Part shown: positions 11,097 to 21,978 of the stretch, in pieces
Layout: the number at the start of each line of letters is the position of its first letter
Position numbering within the stretch: the stretch's first letter is position 1
Assembly (NCBI GenBank): GCA_022592435.1
Contig: JABYQS010000357.1
Coordinates: 1 to 27,468 of the forward strand
Source of the DNA: Cerioporus squamosus
Lineage: Eukaryota; Basidiomycota; Agaricomycetes; Polyporales; Polyporaceae
Reading direction: 5' to 3'
DNA: 27,468 nucleotides
Program-made: the position numbers and the translations under genes
Notes under the pieces: generated by a model
Databases searched by the model: none
The model's input: the letters and a program-made list of their open reading frames with translations, nothing else
Told to the model about the DNA's origin: nothing

Positions 11097-11322
11097 GCGT
11101 CTCAAGAAAAACTTCACTCCCGAACTCGCCAGAGAGCTCCAGGACCGCTTCCCGCTATTTCGCGACCCGAAAGAGCTCGAGGCGTTCAGGCGCAAGTGGC
11201 TATACATGTTCGCATATGCCGAGGTGGGCTTCGCGCGCGGGTATACGACCCTCCCATGCTGGACATTCACGTTACTGGACTGTTCCGATGCGCCCATTCA
11301 ACTGCTCACTGCGCGTGTGTGA
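11097..11322 (+). pseudogene. Orphan 3' exon resembling a SAM-dependent methyltransferase tail
   Basis: After an acceptor (CTCTAG, ending 11096) the plus strand encodes FTPELARELQDRFPLFRD and EAFRRKWLYMFAYAEVGFAR, then CWTF and a stop at 11320-11322. The FRRKW-Y-F-Y-E-GF pattern resembles the C-terminal end of cyclopropane-fatty-acid-synthase-like and related fungal SAM methyltransferases; that assignment comes from memory of the family pattern and is tentative. No SAM-binding (GxGxG) exon lies upstream: the preceding bases are the antisense of the P450 5' end. I read it as a gene remnant left by a rearrangement or deletion, facing the second SDR gene tail to tail. Confidence 0.45.
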
Positions 11323-11473
11323 TACAGGAGAATGTTCCTGAAGTATGCGCTTAGACGAGTGCATCGTCCACAATACAGGGAGGTGCGGGTCTGATATGGA
11401 AGTTAGTTGGTCTTCGAATGTCGTCGGGATTGTACACATCTGTCATACTCACACATAGCACGCATAACCTTGT

Positions 11474-12910
11474 TTACTTCCATGACTTCTCGACTTCAAG
11501 CAGCGCTTGGATCGTCTCGTCCACCGTCTCGGTCAACCCAATGTACTCGGTCATACCAAGGACCTCACGGGCGCGCGTCGTATCGGTCGTGGACAGCGGG
11601 CCGGGCAGAGGCGGGGCATTCTCCAGCGTAGGCAGGCGTTCCTTCAGCTCAGGATGCTTCTCAGCGATGTACTTCACCGTCTCCGTCCAAAGAGCCGGTT
11701 CTGGCGCTGTGACGAGGAAGCGCTTCTCACGAACATCTGCGCCCGCGGGAAGCTTGGGAAGCTTCAGCGCGAGGAGATGCGCGCGCGCGGCGTCCCTGAC
11801 GTGGCAGTAGGACGGGGGTACTTGGGGTGGGAGCGGGCGCCCGGGCTTCCCGGCGATGAGCTGGTAGAGGAGGATGTTCGAGCCGAGGGCTGCCGGTCCT
11901 TGGCCGGGATGGAGGACGTATGCGCCGTACAGGAAGGGCGGATTGACTGGGACGAGCGGTGAGCAGTCATACCAGAGGATTACGAAGCTCGGTAAGAGGC
12001 CACGTACTCGTGGCGAGATCCAGCTCGGGGTGTTCCTCCGCGAACTTCCACGCAGCCTGCTCGGCGAGAATCTTGGTGCCGCAGTAGGTGTACAAAGGGT
12101 TGTGATTGCCATTGATGAGGTCCTCGCGGGTCGTCTGGCCGTAGTCTGCGGCAACGTGTGGTCATAATGTGCATCCTCCAGATCGTGTTGCCAGTGACTT
12201 ACTCTTCTCCGTGAATGTGATGCCTGTGAACGCATCTGTATGCGATGCTATACGAATATATATTAGTGGGGCATGCATATAAGCATGGACGAGGAAGGCA
12301 TACGGTCCAAGACAGCGGCCCAACTGCTTGTCACAACAACCTTGTGTACTCCCGCATCGAGGGCTTGTCGAAGTACATGGAGCGTGCCTTCGATGGCACC
12401 CTTGAACGTATGATTATTGCGGGACAGACACAGGGTGTGAGTGGCCAAGTGAACGTACCTGCAGTTGCTCCGCAGGAGCTGCCCTGCCGGCTATGGGCGA
12501 GGCGACATGGAGAACAGCATCAACGCCTGTTGCGGGACTATTGAGTATCATCGTCCGTCCTACCGAACAGTGCAGTTCACTAACCTTGGAAAGCGGAAGA
12601 GAAGTCGCTGGTGACGATATCGTCGATCTGAACGGCTTCGAAGTTAGGGTTTGACTTGTAGTGCTCGCGGATAAGGTCTAGCTTCGGGCCGCGGGCAGTA
12701 CTGCACCAAGGTGATGCTTCTTCTCCGGATGTGAGCGGAAACGCGACTTACCCCCGGACACGGTAGCCTGCCTCAAGTAACTGGGTGACGATGTGGGACG
12801 CGATGTAACCGGAGGCCCCCGTAACCTAGTACAGCCGTCGGTCAGTGCTTAGGGGCCTAACCAAACCATATCTGACCCACCAGAATCAACGCAGGAGGAT
12901 GGACAGACAT
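11474..12910 (-). CDS. Extended SDR, dihydroflavonol-4-reductase-like, second copy
   Basis: NAD(P)-dependent reductase of the extended SDR superfamily, paralogue of the gene at 6914-8379; substrate unknown. Eight exons give an exact frame of 346 residues: 12910-12881, 12825-12752, 12700-12585, 12526-12459, 12400-12304, 12247-12203, 12145-12008, 11946-11474. Exons 1-5 and 7 have exactly the same lengths as in the paralogue; exon 6 is 24 nt shorter. Motifs: TGASGYIASH (12-21), VVVTSSW, NYGQTTREDL, catalytic Y164-x3-K168 (YCGTK), INPPFLYG and YCHVRDAARAHLLAL. All catalytic residues are present, so it looks functional. The C-terminus ends LLEVEKSWK. The P450 and the methyltransferase tail lie between the two copies. 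On the other side a 2.2 kb region separates it from the divergent flavin monooxygenase, so the two could share regulation. Confidence 0.9.
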
Positions 12911-13252
12911 CGCTGTCAGCCACGCGGGACAAGGGAGGAGCGGGGCAGCAAACGTTAACCTTCCTGCTGCGTCTTTAACAGCGGAGTCGATAACGTAGCT
13001 GCCATAGGAGAGTTCCGCATGCACGTATGGGCGGCGATTCGGGAGAAGATTTGAGGATGTGCGCGCTGTGGTAGGGGAAAAGGTGCTGCCGGCAACTGTC
13101 ACCAGAGCTTGACGTTCTCGCAGGATCTTGCGCGGAACAGTGCTGGGCGCATCGTCGAAGGAAGACTACTTCACTCGCTCACTGCTTCTGCCGCGGGCGT
13201 GCGGCGGCATGTGGAGAGTCTTGATGATATCGACCCTGTCGATTCCCCGGAG

Positions 13253-13259
13253 TTTTATA
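13253..13259 (-). promoter_or_regulatory. Candidate TATA box for the second SDR gene
   Basis: TATAAAA on the minus strand in a CCGG-flanked context, about 343 bases upstream of the SDR start at 12910. The distance implies a 5' UTR of about 300 nt or an unrecognised 5' intron. Position and match are the only evidence. Confidence 0.3.
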
Positions 13260-14817
13260 GCTACCTTCCTGAGTAGCTGAGCGTGTGTGAACGGAGACAT
13301 ATGCTCTGCTCAGTCATGACGCCGGGAACGTGGATGATCGTCTTCAGAGGCGGGGTTGGGGTTGACCTTGATAATAACCAACTTGCAGTGGACCCAAGAG
13401 AGATTAAAGATCAACCACCAGACCTTTAGCGGCTGGATTAAAATCGCACAGCATCGACACAGATGCAATTCCTGCGAGATCGCGGGTTCGGATGGGCGGT
13501 TGTCATCTGAAGCGTCAACTTCCTGTGAAAACCGAGTTAGTATAGTAGAACCAAAGGAGTCGAAGTTCCTCCTTACGCATATCAATCATACGACACGTTC
13601 TGGAATCGTCTGCGTACCAGTCTTCAGTCGTGAGTGTGACTTCGAGGGTGGGCCGTGGCCGAAGCGGCGAGACTTTATACCTCGCATGACTACCGTCTTA
13701 CAACAGTCTGAGGGAGTAAGCACAGGATCTGTGAGTTTGTCTAGGCCATGCAAGAGTTGTGAAGATTGCCTTCTCATCGAGCTACACCAGGAACGGGTCA
13801 TCGTCGCCGTCGAAGTAAACCATCGAAGTTCGCACCACTAGACATGCAGTGGCCCTCGGAGATTTCCGTAGCGCTGAAACCATCCTGGCGTCAAGAGCGT
13901 ACGAACCCTCTCAACAACTCCCATGATTTCATGGTTATCTGCTTGTCTCATGTTCGGATTCTGCTTGCGGCGACTCCCTGAACGCATGAGTTGGCTCTGT
14001 TGGCGTACTCGTGTATAGTACTGTAATCACCCGCTGCTGGCGATCCCTTACCTCGGGGCACCTCGTGGAGGGGGAAGAACGGCCTTTTGTGTGGAACCAC
14101 CTGCACGGCGATCGCAGTACAATTGCCCCTTGTGCGTTACTTGGAACTTCTCAGCGTTGAACATCGCGCTCACAGTTGCCTCTATAGGTGTCCGTGCACA
14201 CAGCGGTTGTTTGAGGCGCAGTACGCGTAGCGCCAACATGAGACCGCAATGTCCAACCTTGACCTTCTGCAACGTCAGCAACTCTCAAAGACCGCTTTCC
14301 TCTCGCATGATACTTTTCCCAAGTGCACCCGTGGACAGGAGAGTGAGCATGACCAGGTGAGTTTGCGCTCGCAGCATCTACTTGGCGTCTGGCCCAAGAT
14401 CATATTCGTGTTCATGCTAAGACTGCGCGACTACCTAGACGGAGTTCACCGGCTTCAGTCGCTGGAGCGTGTTTTCTCCGACTCTTGCTTCTATGAGCCG
14501 ACCATTTCGCAGAGAAGCACAGATCGCAATCGCCTGGTGAACTCCAGTCAGCAACTGCGAGTAGTCTCCGCTGTCCCATTCGTGCGAAGCGACGACCGCA
14601 TTACTAGCTGCCAAGTACGACGCTGGAAACCTCATTTCCGCTCTCGCATTACTGGCTTCTACTTGAAGAAGCAGGCTCTCACGCAGTGACTTCCCGCAGC
14701 AGCGACTCGTTCAACGTCCGCATCGACGCACAGCTGAATGACTAACACCGTCGAGCGGTGCCATAAGCCAACTGATCAGAAGCCAGGTGTGGAGCGGGTG
14801 CTCACTTGAAGGTTGCG

Positions 14818-14859
14818 GCGTAGGCGGACTAAGGCATGGCGTAGGCGGACTAAGGCATG
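14818..14859 (+). repeat. Perfect 21-bp tandem duplication
   Basis: The unit gcgtaggcggactaaggcatg occurs twice in direct succession without mismatch, and the next three bases (gcg) begin another unit. It lies about 280-320 bases upstream of the flavin monooxygenase start. It could be a duplicated regulatory site or a simple replication-slippage product. Confidence 0.85.
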
Positions 14860-15139
14860 GCGCGGGCCAACGTGAGACGCTGGGACTTTCAGGGTAACAG
14901 CACTGACTACACAAGGACGCCGTGACAGCGTCCGTAGGCTTCGGAGCCTCATATCGCCTTATTCCACTCAAACGCCTTGGACTGGGCAGTAGGTGCTGTC
15001 AGCAGACCTAGCGCAAACTTACGAGAGAAGCGTAGTCTAACGCACTACTCAAAGGGTTAAAAAGGTTTCGCTTCTGCTTGTCAGACTCGTGGTTCTCCCC
15101 CCTTGCTCACCTTTTCTGCTCCACTCCACAACTGCGATT

Positions 15140-17843
<2,704 letters not shown>

Positions 17844-18891
17844 GTGTGAATCGGTCGCGGCTCTGATAGGAATTATCTCGCATAGCGCTTGCGTGTATCA
17901 GTATCGGTAGACTCACTGGAGGGCCAGTTCGTGTTCGGTGTACGAGTACTCAAGACTTAGACCTAGAATCGTATTTCTTGGTAGAGCACGCAGAGTTCTC
18001 GTTCCCCGCCCTCTCCCATATCAACGCTTACTGAGACTGGGCATTCGGCGATACCCGCAACATGGTTAGTATCTGGGTAGGACCGTAAAATGAGTCAACG
18101 GAGGAGAAAGAATCATCTTCGAAGACGGCGGAACGCTAATAAGTACCGGTACCACTGGCGGAGGGCACGTGTCGCTGTATCTACGCGCCTAATATGCTTC
18201 TCTTCTTCCACCAGGACTACTCAACCCAAAGTCAAGTACCATGTCTCAACTCTTGCGCTCTTGACTGCTGCTGAAACTTGCATAAAGCTGGTTTAGCCGT
18301 ACTCTTGACGTTCCCGTTTTCGCCAGAAGGCAACGGGCTCGGATGGGGCAAGGTGACACGCAAACGAGACGCATCCGAGTCCGAGTCGAGGTCAGGACTC
18401 GGTCCTCTCGTGACTATCGAGCCGAAATCTCAGTATGTCCCATGATCATGATAAATACCCAGACTCTCTTACCACTTGCTTGAGTAACAGGAGATCCACT
18501 TCGAAAGGCAGCTGGGCACGGCCCGGGACGCACTGGCACGATTAACCACGCCGAGTCTCCCGCGAGCCGCCAACGCACTAGCGTATGGCCTCGTGCTTGC
18601 AAATAATTTCGCGAATATCTGTGCCACAACCACAGAGAGAGACATTTTATTATACGACGTCGCTTACTCAAAACATGGTCGGTGTGCTACGAAAGTGAGT
18701 ACTGGCTACGTACCTCTGTGATACACCTCAACATGCAGTATCGAATATACGTCGAGTAACGCTCATCATTGACCAGTCAGTCACAGTCAAATACGCCATC
18801 ATATCGCATGCAAGCTTATTCCGTACAAATTCTCCATTACTGCGGCAGACAAACTCTGGAGCCGAGCGCGTGAGTAGCACTCGGTGCGAAC
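17844..18891 (+). other. Gene-poor stretch with exon-like plus-strand fragments
   Basis: No recognised gene. Coding-like pieces: about 18100-18194 (RIIFEDGGTLISTG, then TGGGHVSLYL); about 18331-18430 (GLGWGKVTRKRDASESES) with a GTATGT donor; and 18492-18689 (ALARLTTPSLPRAANALAYG, then LVLANNFANICATTTERDIL), bounded by a TAACAG acceptor and a GTGAGT donor. The phases between the second and third pieces do not match as read. Either a decayed gene or a real gene whose junctions I cannot resolve; no family recognised. Confidence 0.25.
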
Positions 18892-19110
18892 TTAGCGTTT
18901 CGTGCCGTTGCCTGGGCAGTTATGGACACCGCCCGCCGTTCTGATCCACTGGTTGCAAACAGAGCAGCGTACGACGTTGGCGCCACCAGTGCCAGAGTTA
19001 GTCCCCGAGGATCCATTAACCTTCACGAAACTCCGATGTAAGCTCGTGCCTGATGCTATGGTCGCAAGTCGAGGACTTACAGGCGTGTTGGTGGGCACAT
19101 TGACGACCAT
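18892..19110 (-). CDS. Possible small Cys/His (zinc-knuckle-like) protein
   Basis: The minus strand from ATG 19110 starts MVVNVPTNTP and meets a strong donor (GTAAGT); splicing to the AAG acceptor before GTTAATGG gives about 52 residues, and reading through gives 72. The tail is NVVRCSVCNQWIRTAGGVHN followed by CPG and a basic end. It holds the pattern C-x2-C-x10-H-x-C, which could bind one zinc. Codon use is GC-rich at third positions in this frame. No family is recognised and function is not inferred. The upstream sequence has a CTTGCAG acceptor that could end a 5' UTR intron. Confidence 0.35.
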   Translation of the reverse strand: MVVNVPTNTPVSPRLATIASGTSLHRSFVKVNGSSGTNSGTGGANVVRCSVCNQWIRTAGGVHNCPGNGTKR

Positions 19111-19674
19111 GATGGTAGGATATTCAAGGGCGATGACGGCAGAAGTGGTTCAGTAACTGCAAGAAACAATGATCAGAACGTGAGTGCAGTCCAGTGCTTG
19201 AACGTTGGAGAGGGTACTAACGGGGCAGTAGATGTGGCGAGTTGGGTGAGGTCGGGATGGCGAACAGGTGGTCGTATTTATGTCTTCCGCTCTCTGAAGC
19301 TCGTCACCCAGTTGTGACACCCTCGGGCTCCCCATAACATGTTTCCTAAGTCCCAAGATCCTAATACACGATCTGAATCCACCATGGGAACGAAATGCGA
19401 CCGACCTCCGATTCCCCGGACACGACCACATTGCCATGAGGGGAAAGGTCGCTCGAAGAGAGATGGATTTAGATGGACTGGGACGTTAGGAGACACGCTA
19501 CACGCCAGGGAGAGAAGCTCCGTTATCATGCGCGTCCATCGGCCGTGCTTCGTTCTGGACGCAGCGTAGAAGGAGCGCAATCTGGTAAACATGAGGCCGT
19601 GCGGAGGTTGTGCTCCTTGGGACAACAAGGGAGTGACGATTGTCTGGACCATCATTGCGTAGCTACGTCGATTG
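19111..19674. other. Intergenic, no gene seen
   Basis: A 164-codon minus-strand open frame (19278-19772) overlaps the last exon of the phosphotransferase out of frame and shows no domain. The stretch probably carries the 3' UTR of the phosphotransferase and the 5' region of the small Cys/His ORF. Confidence 0.4.
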
Positions 19675-21011
19675 CTACAGGCTACGAGTATGCTCAGAGA
19701 ACACAGTATCCATCCATGCTGACATCCTATCGCACCCCGGGTCAAGCTCGTCATCCGACAGCCACTCCTCAATTTGCTGGAGTAACTTTCCGTCTATAAG
19801 GACGCGCCAGTACTCCTCGTTGAGTTCCTTGACCGTCTGTTGCATAGAAACGTGAGCAGATCCGAGTGCACACTGCACGCAGGTTCGCTGTCATGCTCAC
19901 CTCAGTGTACACCGTATGCAACTTGGACGCGTCTTCTCCAGTGGCCACCCACAACATGCTCAGAACCTTGTCTGTATTGAACTGCGGGTCGTTTACGCCG
20001 TCGTAGCGGACAAAAAAGGGAGGCTTCGCGGCTAGCACAATCGGGATTGTGGTGTGGAACTCCCAATCGATGATGCCGCTGACATGATTCTCGTCCACGA
20101 GAATATTGGTTCCGTTGAGATCGTTGTGGCGGAGGACGCAGCGCCGATATAGGGGAGACGACAGACGTGCGAGTATACGAGGCAATGCCTCGGCGAGGCG
20201 GGTGAGTGCAGCGTGCGCACGGGTGCGATCGGCGTCGTCACTGCCTATCTGGGGAGACGCACGCCGAGCTTCGATGCGGGCGTACATGTACTCGTCCAGA
20301 GTGTCGAAAACTCTCCCAGAACCACCGGGAGGCGCGATGACGGAAACATCGTCGTCTTGGATCAGGGTGACCCCGATCTGTGCCGGGACCGGCAGTTCGC
20401 TGAGCTGCACCATTATCTTCGCAGTGTCTCGGACGATGGACACCTGCACGCGGCACGAGGAACGCGTCAGTATGCGTCACATTCTGCCGGATCTTGTGGC
20501 TACGATGCTCACCTTGTCGTCGTACGAGAGGCGTCCGAAGACGTTAGTGAGGCAGTTTCCGGGCAGCTTCTCCATCACGGCGAAAGTGTGAGGCTCGGTC
20601 GTCGACCGGCGCACTACGCAGCGGAGTCGAGGAACAGGGATGGGACTCCGTCGGCTGAGCCATGCGAGTAAAGCAACCTCGCTCTCGAATCTCTCGACAC
20701 CTTGCAAGGGAACACGGACAATCTCGCGCCGACCGTCCTCCAACTCGACCTCAAGTACCTGTCAGTGATTCCTCGTGTGAGCCTCACCAACGACGCAGCT
20801 TGAATTCGAACAGCCTCACCAAGTTCCTTGGGCCGGGAGCCCGCACCTCGGTGCTCACGATCTTGGAAGAAAGTGCGACCTCGATTCTGTCGAGCAGCGC
20901 ACGTCGGGTGTCGTCTATTTCTTCGCCCAGGCTCCAGTGCTCCTCGGAATACGGGAACTCGTCCAGCACCTGAAGCTGTCCGTGGCCATCCCAAAACGTT
21001 GCTAAGGCCAT
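19675..21011 (-). CDS. APH-family phosphotransferase (aminoglycoside-phosphotransferase-like kinase)
   Basis: Protein-kinase-like phosphotransferase of the APH/choline-kinase superfamily, abundant in filamentous fungi and mostly of unknown substrate; resistance function should not be assumed. Four exons with exact phases give 380 residues: 21011-20820, 20758-20513, 20443-19901, 19836-19675. The start MALATFWDGHGQLQVLDEF was chosen because it opens the first exon whose donor (AACTTG|GTGAGG) keeps frame. The N-lobe has IVRVPLQGVERFESEVALL and FAVMEKLPGNCL. The catalytic loop is HNDLNGTNIL (H252, D254, N259) and the metal-binding motif IIDWEF (D271), so it looks active. The C-terminal helix ends DTVFSEHTRSL. 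It stands alone; the ADIP gene upstream runs in the same direction about 970 bases away. Confidence 0.88.
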
Positions 21012-21978
21012 CTGGAGACGGTGCAGCGGGAGTAGGGGGTTCGGGGGGCGACGGAGTACGTTGGTTGACAAGGGAAACCACGAGTCAGAGAACGACTCGG
21101 AGCCGGGAGTGTCGAGCAGGTATCGCCGGTTGACACGGACCAAGGAGTGAGGACTTGAATTTTGGCCAAAGGTCCCGGGCGTCGGGACAGCATGTGTGTG
21201 ATCGGCGGAGACGAAGGAAGATGGGCAGAAGTCCACTTACGCCCCTTGCATGCGGACCGTGTGGACAGACCTGCGTTCTCCAGACCAAGTTGCTCGTGTC
21301 CTTCCCGGGCCCCGGAATCGCAAGTTACTCCACCGGTCAAGAAGACGGCTGCAGCCTGCAGGAGGTGCGGCGAGGCCCTTGCTTTGTCTCTAGAAAGATG
21401 TGGATTGCCGATATCACTGATGCAAACCTTCTAGCGTACTCGGATTCTTGATCTGTCTGTTCAAAGGTGTCAGACATTCAGACAAGTATAGGAAGAGCGG
21501 AATGTGGGTAGGATTAGGTGGGGACGACATTCTGGCACTCTAGTACAGCAGATAATGACCGCATTCTATATACTTATCCTCATCATAATCGTCAGGCAGG
21601 GAGCCGGAGGCGAGCTACTACGCTGACTCGCTGGACACGAGCGCGCCCACAAGTGCAAACAGGACGACAAACTGACCTTGATCCTGGTCCTTGTTCTCAA
21701 CACCTAGCTAGAACACGCTAGGTTGTCCAATGAGCTACGGCGAAGCGATATCGATGGAGACTTTCCAATCTCACCTTGGATGACGGTACGATCAACGCAT
21801 ATCAAATAATCCACTGGTCGATGTTAGTAAAAAATTATCACAACTCACCTGCCTTGTATCCTGCGCCTCACACATCTTGCGTCCCTCCCTCAGCACACAC
21901 AGAGCGAATATCCAGAATGAATTCCGATAGTCAAAACGACAGCTACACGATACACAATGCCTGCAAACCAAAGGGCAG
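21012..21978. other. Intergenic between the phosphotransferase and ADIP genes
   Basis: Holds the presumed promoter of the phosphotransferase and the terminator of the ADIP gene, both minus strand. Plus-strand open frames at 21155-21451 have no domain. A minus-strand TATATAG-like element lies near 21566-21574, about 560 bases from the start codon. I see no repeat or mobile element. Confidence 0.4.

Larger units (their letters stand above)
12911..15139. other. 2.2 kb divergent intergenic region between SDR and flavin monooxygenase
   Basis: Open frames exist on both strands (plus 13356-13841, plus 14249-14689, minus 14048-14281), but none has a known domain or a convincing splice chain. A minus-strand TATAAAA lies at 13253-13259 and a 21-bp tandem repeat at 14818-14859. 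The region most likely carries the promoters of both flanking genes; a small unrecognised gene cannot be excluded. Confidence 0.4.

Noticed and set aside
13356..13841. Plus-strand 161-codon open frame in the divergent intergenic region
   Set aside because: No recognisable domain, mixed third-position composition and no convincing start context; not enough to call a gene.
19278..19772. Minus-strand 164-codon open frame
   Set aside because: Overlaps the last phosphotransferase exon in another frame, with no domain or splice support.
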